This document shows, one piece after another, positions 8,902-18,632 of a DNA stretch of 64,000 nt. The notes under the pieces are model-generated. The model made no database searches, was not told the origin of the DNA, and saw only the letters and a list, made by a program, of their open reading frames with translations. The stretch is from NCBI RefSeq assembly GCF_003730135.1, contig NZ_RJVO01000005.1, positions 186,001-250,000 on the forward strand, in the 5' to 3' direction. Each line of letters starts with the position of its first letter. Positions within the stretch are counted from its first letter, which is position 1. This DNA is from Stagnimonas aquatica. Its GTDB lineage: Bacteria > Pseudomonadota > Gammaproteobacteria > Nevskiales > Nevskiaceae. The position numbers and the translations under genes were made by a program.

Positions 8902-10148
8902 GGCCTGCCATCCGCGAGGCCGGCCGAGGTCCGGACGCTCGGAAGCAGCCGCAGTAGCAACGCCACATTCACGCACTCCCCTACGACCGCCCCAATAGCC
9001 GCACCCACCGCACCGAATCGGCTGGAAAGAAGAATCGCGAACAAAAAAATGCAGATCGCGTTGATCAAGGTCACGTTCATCAACGCCCGGAAATAGCCCA
9101 GCCGCTGCAAGACGACAGCGATGAACGTACTTGCCAGACGCAGCGGCATGTTGGCCGCCAGTACCGCCGCGACAGCGGCGGCGGCCGGCGAAAGTCCGAG
9201 CAGTTGTTCCATCGCCCAGTAAACGGTCGCCGCCGCCGCGACGGCAAACGCGAGCATCAGCGACAACACCAGTGGCGCGGAGGAAGATAACAAGCCTTGC
9301 ACGAGTTGTTCACTCTGGTTGCGCCCCTGGCTACCCAACTCGGCCAGCAATGCGAGCGAGGCAATGGCAAACACGTTGTAGATTGGTTCGACGAAGCGAA
9401 ATCCCGCAGAGTAGGCTGATTGAGCCAAAACACCGCAGAGAGGCAGCACAACCAAAACATCAAGGCGGTTGTAGGACACCACGGCAACGCTGACGACGCC
9501 AGTCTGGAACAGTTTGGGAACCACCTGACGCAGTCCACGCATCAGCCCCCCCCTGCGGACTCGAAACAAATCCCAGAGCTGTCGCCGCACACAAAATCCC
9601 GCAAGAAGAGCCGCAGCCAAGTCAGCCACCACGACCAAGACAGCGGTCTGACCAAGACTTGGTTGCAACTGGAGCACCGCCAGCACCACTAAACCGGAAA
9701 TACCCAGGATGGCGAACACGATGCCCGATAGGGTGCCGAACCTGCCATTCTTCTGCAGCAGCGCCACACTCGTAAATTGCAGCGCCGAGGCCGGAATCAG
9801 ACTCGCGATGACCAACAGCCCTGACTCATGTCCGATCAACCAACAGATCGGCAAGGCGAGCAGGAACAGCAGTCCGCTCAGCGAAAAACGCACCAATGCG
9901 GCCACCTTCAATAGGCCGGGAATCCGCCCCCCCCGTCCCCCGAGACGGGCATAGATCACGTTGTCGGCCCCGGCATCACTGATCGCGCGCAATATCTCGA
10001 CGGTCGATAGCAAAGCTGTCAGTGCCGAGAAATCATCTGGGGGCAGCTTCTTTGCAGCGTAGAGAAGCACAGTCCAGCGCGACAGCAGAAGGACAAACCG
10101 TGCGCCGGCAAAGGTCGCGTACCGTTCGACTAAGGTCCTGAACTTCAT
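8898..10148 (-). CDS. Wzx-like polysaccharide flippase (MOP superfamily)
   Basis: A polytopic protein of about 416 residues with roughly twelve hydrophobic segments, beginning RYATFAGARFVLLLSRWTVLLYAAKKLPPDDFSALTAL. This pattern is typical of oligosaccharide flippases/Polysacc_synt proteins, which move lipid-linked repeat units across the inner membrane. I favour the ATG at 10148 (MKFRTLVERY) over the upstream GTG at 10169. It lies between a GT4 gene and a coupled GT2 gene, consistent with the Wzx role in a Wzx/Wzy pathway. Sequence identity in this family is low, so the assignment is by topology and context. Confidence 0.82.
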   Translation of the reverse strand: MKFRTLVERYATFAGARFVLLLSRWTVLLYAAKKLPPDDFSALTALLSTVEILRAISDAGADNVIYARLGGRGGRIPGLLKVAALVRFSLSGLLFLLALPICWLIGHESGLLVIASLIPASALQFTSVALLQKNGRFGTLSGIVFAILGISGLVVLAVLQLQPSLGQTAVLVVVADLAAALLAGFCVRRQLWDLFRVRRGGLMRGLRQVVPKLFQTGVVSVAVVSYNRLDVLVVLPLCGVLAQSAYSAGFRFVEPIYNVFAIASLALLAELGSQGRNQSEQLVQGLLSSSAPLVLSLMLAFAVAAAATVYWAMEQLLGLSPAAAAVAAVLAANMPLRLASTFIAVVLQRLGYFRALMNVTLINAICIFLFAILLSSRFGAVGAAIGAVVGECVNVALLLRLLPSVRTSAGLADGRP

Positions 10149-10214
10149 ACTTTTCACAGCCCCAAGCACTGCAATACCGCCACAGATCGGCGCCTACACA
10201 AGTAGGCACGAAAT

Positions 10215-11327
10215 TCAGCGTCCATGATCGACCAAGGTCATCAACGCCTGCGCGGAGGTCCGCCATCGATAGCGCCGCACCCACTCACGCCCCAGACGAC
10301 TCATCCGCTCCCGCCGCCCCGTCTCGTCGAGTACGGTCCGTATAGCCTCTGCAATAAATTCAGGCCGCTGGGGTTCGCACAGCAGCGCGGCATCACCCAC
10401 CACTTCCGGCAGCGAGGCTGCGCGCGAGCAAACAACGGGACATCCGAAGTACATGGCCTCCAACGGTGGGAAGCCGAACCCCTCGTAAATCGACGGAAAG
10501 ACAAAGCACGCGGCGCCGCTGTAGAGAGCCGCCAGTGCCGCATCGTCGACATAGCCGGCCCAGACCAAGCGTTCGCCATACTGATTTTGCCAGCCGACAT
10601 GACCGAATACAGCCTTGTTGGCGGCACCCACCAGAACCAGTTGCAGATCAGTGCGATCCAGTTGCTGAAACGCCTGCAACAAGGCTCCTGTGTTCTTATT
10701 GGGATTCTGGCTGCCGACGGCCAATAAATATTCGCCCCGGCGCAGACCCAAACGTTCCAGAACCTCCCAATTCGGCTCCACCGCTTGCCAGTGATCAATA
10801 CCATTAGGGATCACAGCAATGCGCTCCGCAGGCAAGCGTCCCAGACCCGCCAGCTCTTGCTTGGAAAACTGCGAGACGGTCGCAATCTGTATCGAAGACC
10901 GCCAGCGCGCCACTCGCATCAGGCTGCGGTACCAGAGCACGAAGGCACGTGTATAGCCTTGTGGCCGGGCGAACACGGCGGCGTCATGAAAAATAACCGT
11001 TGGTCGACTGGCCAAAATCGGATAGGTATTGCACAGATTCAGCAGACGGCACCCTCTGGTATATAGCGGTAGCTCTAACTGCTCCCAAGCGTGACCGCGA
11101 AGACGACCACAGCGGCGCGCGGTAACAACCTCAAATTTCTGATCGTCCCAAAGGGCATCACGCGGCAGCAGTACGATTACCTCTAATGTCGCGGCCAAAC
11201 CGGTGTCGGTTGCCAGCCAGCGATCAATGCCGTGCAACAACTCCCAGGCACAACGCTGAACGCCAGTCACCTGCTGCGAGGCGAACCGACCATTGATCAG
11301 CAGCTTCCGTTTTTGGGGAGGGGCCAT
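10215..11327 (-). CDS. Glycosyltransferase family 4 (GT-B fold)
   Basis: A 370-residue GT-B enzyme. The N-terminal domain contains INGRFASQQVTGVQRCAWELLHGID, and the hinge region SKQELAGLGRLPAERIAVIPNGID is typical of mannosyl/glucosyl GT4 proteins. The donor-binding segment YEGFGFPPLEAMYFGCPVVCS contains the conserved E-x7-E arrangement. It follows the next GT4 gene by only three bases on the minus strand, so they are cotranscribed. Mannose transfer is plausible given manB-manC nearby but is not shown by sequence. Confidence 0.9.
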   Translation of the reverse strand: MAPPQKRKLLINGRFASQQVTGVQRCAWELLHGIDRWLATDTGLAATLEVIVLLPRDALWDDQKFEVVTARRCGRLRGHAWEQLELPLYTRGCRLLNLCNTYPILASRPTVIFHDAAVFARPQGYTRAFVLWYRSLMRVARWRSSIQIATVSQFSKQELAGLGRLPAERIAVIPNGIDHWQAVEPNWEVLERLGLRRGEYLLAVGSQNPNKNTGALLQAFQQLDRTDLQLVLVGAANKAVFGHVGWQNQYGERLVWAGYVDDAALAALYSGAACFVFPSIYEGFGFPPLEAMYFGCPVVCSRAASLPEVVGDAALLCEPQRPEFIAEAIRTVLDETGRRERMSRLGREWVRRYRWRTSAQALMTLVDHGR

Positions 11328-11330
11328 GGA

Positions 11331-12431
11331 TCAGATCCGGGCGGGCACCGGCGGTTGGCCTAGCACCTGCCGATAAACGTCCAGCGTCGCGTCGGCGATG
11401 CGCTGTTGCGTGAAACTTAGAGCCCGCTCCTTCCCTCGCCGGCGCATTTCATTGCGGAAGTCATCGTCGCGCAAACGCTCAATCGCAAGTGCCAAGGCTG
11501 CGGCGTCACCCTCGGCCACCACCAAGCCCGCATCGCCAATCACAGAGGGAATTTCGCCGGAATTGCTACCAATCACTGCCGCCCCGGAAGCCATGGCCTC
11601 TATCAAGACCCTGCCAAATTGCTCCTTCCAATTGGAGCGAGTCAACGAGGGCAGTACCAGCACATCGACAGACTGAAAAAAGGCAGTCATTTGCGTCGAT
11701 GGGAGCCCACCCAAAAAAGTTACCCTATCGGCCAAACCCAAGTGCGCTGTCAAGCGTTCCAGCGCTTCGCGTTCCGGGCCAGTGCCGACCAGAAGCAGCC
11801 GAACATCAAGCACCCGCGCCAAAGCCTGCAGTAGTACATCCAGGCCTTTCTCTGAAACTAGACGCCCGGCGTAGGCAATCGTGTACCCACCCGATCGACT
11901 GGTCACCGGAAACTCAGAAATTGCAGGCATATCAACACCGAACTGCGGGATCACAGGAGTTGGCCCCGCGAAGCCCTTACTTCGCAAAACCTCCACAGCC
12001 TCCTGGTTCCCACAGACAATGGCGTCGGCCGCGCGGTACACATAGCGCTCCATCCAGGAAAAAGGTGGCGGATAGGTCTTGCGAATGTTCTGCCAAGTGA
12101 ACGAAATCGCCCTCGCTCCCATTCTCCGTGCGACCCGCAATGCCTGCGTGGTTACTAGGCTATAGGGCTCTTCATCGATATGAACTAGATCTGGGCGCAG
12201 CGACTGAAGCAGCGCCCCGAGACCACGGTAATAATGAAAGTGATTGTGCCCATTCAGAACAACACGCAAGGTCCGATGCTGAAAATTGCGCGGTCTTGCG
12301 ATTGCTTCTGGCACGTATCCCGGCCAGCGATCCGGAGTAATCAAAGTCATGTTCATCGACTGCCCCAGCAGTTCAGCCTTGCTGTGGGTCGCTGCTACGG
12401 TCATGGCTTTAGAGATCAGTACGACGCGCAT
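11331..12431 (-). CDS. Glycosyltransferase family 4 (GT-B fold)
   Basis: A 366-residue GT-B enzyme with the C-terminal donor-binding domain of GT4: YAGRLVSEKGLDVLLQAL, LLLVGTGPEREALERL and KEQFGRVLIEAMASGAAVIGS. The latter replaces the usual EGFG with KEQFGRVLIE but keeps the second Glu. The N-terminal domain has DLVHIDEEPYSLVTTQALR. The ATG at 12431 lies 23 bases inside the end of the preceding polymerase/ligase gene, indicating translational coupling. The sugar is unknown. Confidence 0.9.
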   Translation of the reverse strand: MRVVLISKAMTVAATHSKAELLGQSMNMTLITPDRWPGYVPEAIARPRNFQHRTLRVVLNGHNHFHYYRGLGALLQSLRPDLVHIDEEPYSLVTTQALRVARRMGARAISFTWQNIRKTYPPPFSWMERYVYRAADAIVCGNQEAVEVLRSKGFAGPTPVIPQFGVDMPAISEFPVTSRSGGYTIAYAGRLVSEKGLDVLLQALARVLDVRLLLVGTGPEREALERLTAHLGLADRVTFLGGLPSTQMTAFFQSVDVLVLPSLTRSNWKEQFGRVLIEAMASGAAVIGSNSGEIPSVIGDAGLVVAEGDAAALALAIERLRDDDFRNEMRRRGKERALSFTQQRIADATLDVYRQVLGQPPVPARI

Positions 12432-13644
12432 GAAATGCCATGAATCCGATTATCAACATTAGAAGTTCGCCGATTCCGTGAATGAAGGGCCATCCGAACA
12501 GTGAGTTTGCAACTGCCGTCCAAAACGACCAAGCCAGGATGGGTGATAGCTTGCTGTCAGAACCGGAGCTCCAGAAAATTCCCAAAATCACCATGATAAA
12601 AAAGGCCACCAACCCCAAGAAACCTTGCTCACAGGCGAAGTGGATAACGGCGTTGTGCGGCATACCCAATGCGGAGTCGAGCCGAGAATCGTAATGCCCT
12701 AGCACTTCCGGGTAGTTTCCGATACCAACACCAAACCAAGGGTGGGCGTAGAACATTTGAATCCCCGCAGAACCCAATCCCAAACGCTCGACCGCAGAAA
12801 AATCGTTCTCCAGAACACTCCCGCCAACCGTCAGCAACTCCACCAGTTCATAGACCTTGGCGTTCAGAGACAACGTGCAGAATAGAAAAAAAGACAACGC
12901 GAACAACAGGCGCCGCGACAGCACTAAAGCGCCATCGCGCAAGAACCACGCGCAGATTCCACCAACAATGATCGCCGCCATTGCCGACCGTGAAAAGGCG
13001 GACATCAAGCCCAGCACCAGTAGTCCCCGTATCGGCCACACAAGACGCTTCCAACCCAAGTGGGGCGTCTTGATGGCGAAGGTGAGCGGCAACATGATCG
13101 CCAAATAAGCCGCCGTTCCGTTCGGCTGGTCAAAGAACAATTGCCCACGCCGAAACGCGCTGCCCATGATCGGCTCGGCATTGGCACCTGGCACAACCCC
13201 CGCCGACTGCAGAAAGACCAGCAAGCCAAACGCAGCACCCCAGGCAGTGACCCAGAGAAGCAGGCGTTCGAAATCGACATGCGCGGCTAACACGTAGGCC
13301 ACCAGCATGAACAGATACTGATAGTTGAGGACTAGGAACTTCGGCAACGAAGGAGTCGCTCCTGAAAGCCCCCCACCAATTAAGGAAAACGAGGCACTGA
13401 CTACCAGCGCCAGATAGCAGGTCATCAGGCCTCGAGCGACTGGGACATCATGGCGGACCAGCATAAACAGCGTCACGCCGATACTCGATAGTCCACAGAC
13501 CAGCATGGCCGGTATGGCTCGAGTTCCACCTAGGTTCAAGGCCGGAGACGCGGCAAAAGCCATCACCAAGGCGAGCAGCATAGTGATGAAGTAACTGACG
13601 TGAGGCTCTACCCGAAACAAGGTCTTTCCGGGATCACCAGCCAT
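12409..13644 (-). CDS. O-antigen polymerase/ligase-like membrane protein (Wzy/WaaL family)
   Basis: A polytopic protein of about 411 residues with some ten to twelve hydrophobic helices. A large periplasmic loop near HPWFGVGIGNYPEVLGHYDSRL-GMPHNAVIHFACEQGFLGLVAFF is the hallmark of the Wzy_C/O-antigen ligase superfamily, with the conserved H-N-x5-E-x-G pattern. In this setting a Wzy polymerase is the likelier role, since flippase and chain-length genes are adjacent, but WaaL-type ligases look the same. I chose ATG 13644, preceded by AAGGGTG, over GTG 13674. Confidence 0.85.
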   Translation of the reverse strand: MAGDPGKTLFRVEPHVSYFITMLLALVMAFAASPALNLGGTRAIPAMLVCGLSSIGVTLFMLVRHDVPVARGLMTCYLALVVSASFSLIGGGLSGATPSLPKFLVLNYQYLFMLVAYVLAAHVDFERLLLWVTAWGAAFGLLVFLQSAGVVPGANAEPIMGSAFRRGQLFFDQPNGTAAYLAIMLPLTFAIKTPHLGWKRLVWPIRGLLVLGLMSAFSRSAMAAIIVGGICAWFLRDGALVLSRRLLFALSFFLFCTLSLNAKVYELVELLTVGGSVLENDFSAVERLGLGSAGIQMFYAHPWFGVGIGNYPEVLGHYDSRLDSALGMPHNAVIHFACEQGFLGLVAFFIMVILGIFWSSGSDSKLSPILAWSFWTAVANSLFGWPFIHGIGELLMLIIGFMAFHARRTDL

Positions 13645-13755
13645 CTCCGATTCACCCTTCGTCGCAGTCAACACCAGCGGACCGACTCCCTGATCACCAC
13701 GACCTCAGTCTCAGACATTTTGGCTGGTGCAACCCAAGCCAATCCATAACAGCTT

Positions 13756-14919
13756 TTAGCGAGCGGTCTTCTCGAAATCACCCCAACTGCGCTCAACAAA
13801 CTGCGCGAATACTTCACTAAATTTCTGTATAGAGAAGCGCTCTGCGTTGCTGCGACAATCCTCGGCCCGGATTTCGGGGAGAACCTGCTCGAAACGTTGC
13901 ACGGCAGCAACAATAGAATCCACCGTCTGCTCGCTGAAGAAGACTCCAGTCATGCGATCCCGCTTCGGTGCGTCGGTAAAAATTCCGCGTACGGTTTCCA
14001 GCGCGCCACCCTTGCCATAGGCGATCACGGGGGTACCACAGGCCTGTGCTTCCACCGGAGTGATACCGAAGTCTTCCTCGGCAGCGAACATGAATGCCTT
14101 GGCGTTGCGTAGATGCATGTACAAGACCTCATATGGCACATGTCCCAACAACTCCACATTCGCGCCCGCCTTGGAGCGAATCTTGGAAAATTCCGGACCA
14201 TCGCCGATCACCACCAATTTGTGATCGGGCATATTTGCGAATGCCTCGACAATCAAATCGATGCGCTTATAAGGCACCATTCTGGAGGCCGTTACATAGT
14301 AATTTTGCTTGACGGCCTGGCATTGGAAGCTAGTCATGTCGACTGGCGGATGGATAACTTCAGCCTCACGTCGATAAACTTTCCAGATGCGTCGACGAAC
14401 AAACTCGGAATTGCAGGCGAAGTGATCAACTCCGTTGGCAGTACGCACGTCCCACAGACGGATACGATGCAAAAACCAACGGGCCAACCAATTCAAAAAA
14501 CCACTTTCCAGCCCGGATTCCCTTAGATACTGATGTTGCAAATCCCACGCATAACGAATGGGACTATGGCAGTAGCAAATATGCAGTTGATCCGGCCCAG
14601 TAATGACCCCCTTGGCGACAGCGCTGCTGCTGGAGATAACCAACTGATAATCGGACAAATCAAACTGCTCCACCGCCAAAGGCATGAGCGGCAGAAAGGA
14701 ACGATAGCGTTTCCTAGTAAACGCCCAGCGATCAACGAAAGAGGTCTTCGGATTTTTATGAAGAATATGCTGTCGGTTGTCACCTTCCAGCAGATCAACG
14801 AGAGTAAACAAATCTGCCTGTGGAAAGAGCAGCAGTATTTGCTCTAAAACTCGTTCTGCACCGCCGTACAGCGGTAGCCAATCGTGGACTACCGCCACTT
14901 TCAATTTTTTCAACGACAT
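13756..14919 (-). CDS. Glycosyltransferase family 4, WbaZ-like
   Basis: A 387-residue GT-B enzyme resembling O-antigen mannosyltransferases of the WbaZ type. It begins KVAVVHDWLPLYGGAERVLEQI, then HICYCHSPIRYAWD, and carries GTPVIAYGKGGALETVRG in the donor domain with FAAEEDFGITPVEAQACG (the E-x7-E segment). AGGGGA lies four bases before the ATG at 14919, which decides the start over an upstream ATG at 14973. It is the first gene of the leftward part of the cluster; the promoter should lie in the AT-rich spacer 14920-15115, but I could not pick one confidently. Confidence 0.9.
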   Translation of the reverse strand: MSLKKLKVAVVHDWLPLYGGAERVLEQILLLFPQADLFTLVDLLEGDNRQHILHKNPKTSFVDRWAFTRKRYRSFLPLMPLAVEQFDLSDYQLVISSSSAVAKGVITGPDQLHICYCHSPIRYAWDLQHQYLRESGLESGFLNWLARWFLHRIRLWDVRTANGVDHFACNSEFVRRRIWKVYRREAEVIHPPVDMTSFQCQAVKQNYYVTASRMVPYKRIDLIVEAFANMPDHKLVVIGDGPEFSKIRSKAGANVELLGHVPYEVLYMHLRNAKAFMFAAEEDFGITPVEAQACGTPVIAYGKGGALETVRGIFTDAPKRDRMTGVFFSEQTVDSIVAAVQRFEQVLPEIRAEDCRSNAERFSIQKFSEVFAQFVERSWGDFEKTAR

Positions 14920-15115
14920 TAAATCCCCTGCCCCTGCAGATTCTAGCCTTGAGAAGGATGTGACGTAACACACGTCACAGACCCAGCGTCATGGCCCTTT
15001 CAGCGCCAACGCCCCGCCCCAACCCCATAAATCAGGGTAGCAGATACGCCAACTTGTGACGTGCGTCGCCATTAAATTTTGCGAACGGACGCGGGGCCGC
15101 TTTGGAGCGGCTGTT

Positions 15116-15739
15116 CTAAAACGGCAGGAAGCTCGGCTCGCGGGTGAAATGCAGGTAACCGACGTTGGCGCCGGCACGCAGGCCGACCCCTGTGCGAATC
15201 GGCGCCAGAACCACCTCGTTGCTGCGCAGGTAGTTCAGCCCGAAACCGGCCACCACGTAGATGCTGCCCTCGACACCCGGGAAGCGTTGGAACAGCTGCT
15301 CGGTGCGATTGAGGTTGTAGACCAGGGTGAACACCTTGGAGGCGTTGCCGCCGAAGTCCCAGCCGACGCTGGGACCCTGCCAGAACACCGGACCACGACC
15401 GCCGCCCTTGTAAGCCAGATAGCCCTGTCCATAGCGCAGGCCAACACCGATGGCGCCGGCCCCTTCCTCGCCCTGGATGTAGGCCACCGGTGCGCCGTAC
15501 TCGGAAAACACCCGCTCCACCGCCTTGGCTAAGCCTTCAGAGGTGCCGCCGAAGAAAGTCTTGGCCGCATCCAGCACCTCGTCTTGGGTGTAGGTGCGGG
15601 TTTCGGTCGGAGCCTCCGGCACGCGGTTGCTGGCCCGGTCGGAGACTGTCTGCGGCTGGCGGCCATCGTCAGTGCCACGCACATTGGTACAGGCGGACAA
15701 CAGGCTCAGGGCAGCGATTGCGAAATGGCGAGCGCGCAT
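15116..15739 (-). CDS. DUF1134/EipA-family lipoprotein
   Basis: A 207-residue exported protein with lipoprotein signal MRARHFAIAALSLLSAC (lipobox L-S-A-C at the end). The mature part contains TYTQDEVLDAAKTFFGGTSEGLAKAVERVFSEYG and IQGEEGAGAIGVGLRYG, followed by GPSVGWDFGGNASKVFTLVYNL. This is recognisable as the DUF1134 family, whose Brucella member EipA is a periplasmic protein needed for envelope integrity. Its precise role here is unknown. The start at 15739 was chosen because it gives the complete signal peptide. It stands alone between clpA and the polysaccharide cluster, all in the same direction. Confidence 0.8.
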   Translation of the reverse strand: MRARHFAIAALSLLSACTNVRGTDDGRQPQTVSDRASNRVPEAPTETRTYTQDEVLDAAKTFFGGTSEGLAKAVERVFSEYGAPVAYIQGEEGAGAIGVGLRYGQGYLAYKGGGRGPVFWQGPSVGWDFGGNASKVFTLVYNLNRTEQLFQRFPGVEGSIYVVAGFGLNYLRSNEVVLAPIRTGVGLRAGANVGYLHFTREPSFLPF

Positions 15740-15814
15740 GGCGAATCCAAGGTGGGGAGTTGTACGCCATTGTAGCGACGGCAAACCGACAGCAATCTGA
15801 ACGCCGGCACGACT

Positions 15815-18103
15815 TCAGACCGGCTCCAGCGCCGAGACCTTCTCCTTGCCGGTGATGTCGAAACGCAAACCACTGTCGGCGAGCCTCACGGTGACGCTGC
15901 CGCCGTGCTGCAGCTTGCCGAATAGCAGTTCCTCGGCAAGCGGCCGCTTGATCTGGTCCTGGATCACCCGCGCCATCGGCCGGGCACCCATCTTGGGGTC
16001 GTAGCCGCGCTCGGCGAGCCAGAGCTTGGCCGCCTCGTCCACTTCCAGCACCACGCCCTTGGAACCCAGCTGCGCCTCGAGCTGGATCAGGAACTTCTCG
16101 ACCACCCGCAGAATCTGCGCCTGGCCCAGCGCGGCAAACGGGATCACCGCGTCCAGACGGTTGCGGAACTCCGGCGTGAAGCCCTTCTTGATCGCCTCCA
16201 GCGCATCCGGGGCGTGGTTCTGCTCGACGAAGCCAATGCTGTTTCGGGCGGCGTCGAAGGCACCCATGTTGGTGGTCATCACCAGGATCACGTTGCGGAA
16301 ATCGACATGCCGGCCGTTGTTGTCGGTGAGCGTGCCGTGATCCATCACCTGCAGCAGCAGGTTGAAGACATCCGGGTGGGCCTTCTCGATCTCGTCGAGC
16401 AGCACCACGCTGTGCGGCTGCTTGAGCACGGCGTCGGTCAGCAAGCCGCCCTGGTCAAAGCCGACATAGCCCGGCGGCGCACCGATCAGGCGACTCACCG
16501 TGTGGCGCTCCATGTATTCGCTCATGTCGAAACGCACCAGCTCGATGCCCAGCAACTGCGCCAGCTGCTTGGTCACCTCGGTCTTGCCGACGCCGGTGGG
16601 ACCGGCGAGCAAGAAGGCGCCGATCGGCTTGTCGGCATTGCCCAGGCCGGAACGTGCCAGCTTGATCGAGCTGGCGAGCTGCTCGATGGCGTGGTCCTGG
16701 CCAAAGATGGTCAGCTTGAGATCGCGCTCCAGGGTGGCCAGCTTGTCACGGTCGTTGGTCGACACCGCCTTGGGCGGAATGCGGGCGATCTTCGCCACAG
16801 TCTCCTCGATGTCGCGCACCTGTACGGTCTTGCGGCGCTTGCTTTCCGGCAGTAGGCGTAGGCGGGCGGCAGCCTCGTCGATGACGTCGATGGCCTTGTC
16901 CGGCAGCTGCCGGTCGGTGATGTGACGCACCGCCAGCTCCACCGCCGAGCGGATCGCGCCGCTGGTGAACTGGATGGCATGGTGCTCCTCGAAGCGGGTC
17001 TTGAGGCCTTCGAGGATCTTCACGGTGTCTTCCACCGAGGGCTCGCCGACGTCGATCTTCTGGAAGCGCCGCGCCAGCGCACGGTCCTTCTCGAACACGC
17101 CACGGTATTCCTGGTAGGTGGTGCTACCGATGCACTTCAGCTCGCCGGAGGCCAGCATCGGCTTCAGCAGATTGCTGGCGTCCATCACCCCACCGGAGGC
17201 CGAACCGGCGCCGATGATCATGTGGATCTCGTCGATGAACACCACCGCACCCGGGGTCTTCACCAGTTCGTTGACCACCGCCTTGAAGCGCTTCTCGAAG
17301 TCGCCGCGGTACTTGGTGCCGGCGATCAGGGCACCGAGATCGAGCGAATAGATCACCGAGCCGCGCAGCAGATCCGGCACCCGACCTTCGGTGATCAGCC
17401 AGGCCAGGCCTTCGGCGATGGCGGTCTTGCCGACACCGGCCTCGCCGACCAGCAGGGGATTGTTCTTGCGGCGGCGGCAGAGCGTCTGCATCACCCGCTC
17501 GATTTCCAGATCGCGGCCGATCAGCGGGTCGATCTTGCCCTGCAGGGCGCGCTCGTTGAGGTTGACCGCGTACTGCGACAAGGCCGACTGCTTGCTGTCC
17601 TCGCGGCTACCATCCTCACCCTCGCCGTCGGAGGACGACTCCTGCGGTGCCGGGCTGGAGCCATCGGCCTTCTTGGCGATGCCGTGGCTGATGTAATTGA
17701 CGACGTCGAGCCGGGTCACACCCTGCTCGCCGAGCAGGTAGACCGCGTGGGTGTCCTTCTCGGCGAAGATCGCCACCAGCACATTGAGCGTGGTGACCTG
17801 TTTCTTGCCCGAGGCCTGGACGTTGTAGATCGCCCGCTGCAGCACCCGCTGGAAGGAGAGCGTCGGCTGGGTGTCGATGGAACCCGCCTGCTCCTTGTTG
17901 GCGTGCAGGTTCTGGGCGAGATAGTCCTTGAGCGCCTGCTCCAGCTTGTCGAGATCGCCACCGGACGCCGTCAGCACCTCGGAGACATTGGCGTCGGAAA
18001 GCAGTGCCAGCAGCAGGTGCTCGACGGTGAGCAGTTCATGGCCTTCCATCCGGGCCTGGACAAAGGCCGCGTCCAAGGCTTTTTGCAGTTCTTCGCTGAG
18101 CAT
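15815..18103 (-). CDS. clpA: ATP-dependent Clp protease ATP-binding subunit ClpA
   Basis: A 762-residue Hsp100 unfoldase with an N-terminal Clp repeat domain (ELQKALDAAFVQARMEGHELLTVEHLLLALL). The first AAA+ module has GEAGVGKTAIAEGLAW and the second GPTGVGKTEVTKQLAQ with DMSEYMERHTVSRLIGAPPGYVG. The ClpP-contact loop IGF/IGL occurs as SIGFVEQNHAPDALEAIKKGFTPEFRNRLD. ClpA delivers substrates to ClpP. It starts two bases after the clpS stop, the usual clpS-clpA operon, so the N-degron adaptor and its unfoldase are made together. Length and motifs are typical. Confidence 0.98.
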   Translation of the reverse strand: MLSEELQKALDAAFVQARMEGHELLTVEHLLLALLSDANVSEVLTASGGDLDKLEQALKDYLAQNLHANKEQAGSIDTQPTLSFQRVLQRAIYNVQASGKKQVTTLNVLVAIFAEKDTHAVYLLGEQGVTRLDVVNYISHGIAKKADGSSPAPQESSSDGEGEDGSREDSKQSALSQYAVNLNERALQGKIDPLIGRDLEIERVMQTLCRRRKNNPLLVGEAGVGKTAIAEGLAWLITEGRVPDLLRGSVIYSLDLGALIAGTKYRGDFEKRFKAVVNELVKTPGAVVFIDEIHMIIGAGSASGGVMDASNLLKPMLASGELKCIGSTTYQEYRGVFEKDRALARRFQKIDVGEPSVEDTVKILEGLKTRFEEHHAIQFTSGAIRSAVELAVRHITDRQLPDKAIDVIDEAAARLRLLPESKRRKTVQVRDIEETVAKIARIPPKAVSTNDRDKLATLERDLKLTIFGQDHAIEQLASSIKLARSGLGNADKPIGAFLLAGPTGVGKTEVTKQLAQLLGIELVRFDMSEYMERHTVSRLIGAPPGYVGFDQGGLLTDAVLKQPHSVVLLDEIEKAHPDVFNLLLQVMDHGTLTDNNGRHVDFRNVILVMTTNMGAFDAARNSIGFVEQNHAPDALEAIKKGFTPEFRNRLDAVIPFAALGQAQILRVVEKFLIQLEAQLGSKGVVLEVDEAAKLWLAERGYDPKMGARPMARVIQDQIKRPLAEELLFGKLQHGGSVTVRLADSGLRFDITGKEKVSALEPV

Positions 18104-18105
18104 GG

Positions 18106-18453
18106 TCAGACCTTCTCCAGAACGGTGAGCAGCGGATGCTGGTTCTTGCGGGCATAGGCATTGGCCTGCGCCGCCTTGGTTTCGGCGATTTCCACCGGGT
18201 AGATCCCGGCGACGCCCTTGCCCTGCTGGTGCACGGTCAACATGATCTGGACCGCCTTTTCACGGGAATGGTTGAAAAATTGCTGCAAGACTTGCACCAC
18301 AAATTCCATGGGGGTGAAGTCGTCGTTCATCATCACCACCCGGAACTGCGGCGGCGGCTGCAGCTTGGGCTTGGCCGGCGCCACGGCCAGGCCGCTACCC
18401 CGGCCCTCCTCGTGGTCATGGTCCTGGGACTGCGGATTCTTAGGCGGGCTCAT
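18106..18453 (-). CDS. clpS: ATP-dependent Clp protease adaptor ClpS
   Basis: A 115-residue adaptor that binds N-end-rule substrates and docks on the ClpA N-domain. The conserved core is [24 protein letters not shown], then [36 protein letters not shown]. The first 30 residues ([17 protein letters not shown]) are a flexible charged tail. The ATG at 18453 is preceded by GAGG, favouring it over an ATG ten codons upstream. It is followed directly by clpA. Confidence 0.97.
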   Translation of the reverse strand: MSPPKNPQSQDHDHEEGRGSGLAVAPAKPKLQPPPQFRVVMMNDDFTPMEFVVQVLQQFFNHSREKAVQIMLTVHQQGKGVAGIYPVEIAETKAAQANAYARKNQHPLLTVLEKV

Positions 18454-18632
18454 GGCCTCAATATAGCGTCCGTCGAGCCGCACTCAAGGGTCGACAATCA
18501 CACGGCCAACATCGGCGCGCCGCAACGCTCCGGGGCAGCCACCCGCCAACCACAGGGAAACGCTGGACGGGTGCTAAACCAAGTGGAGAAAAGGCCCGCC
18601 GGGACTGCGCTACAACCGGCGCCGGATCGGCG

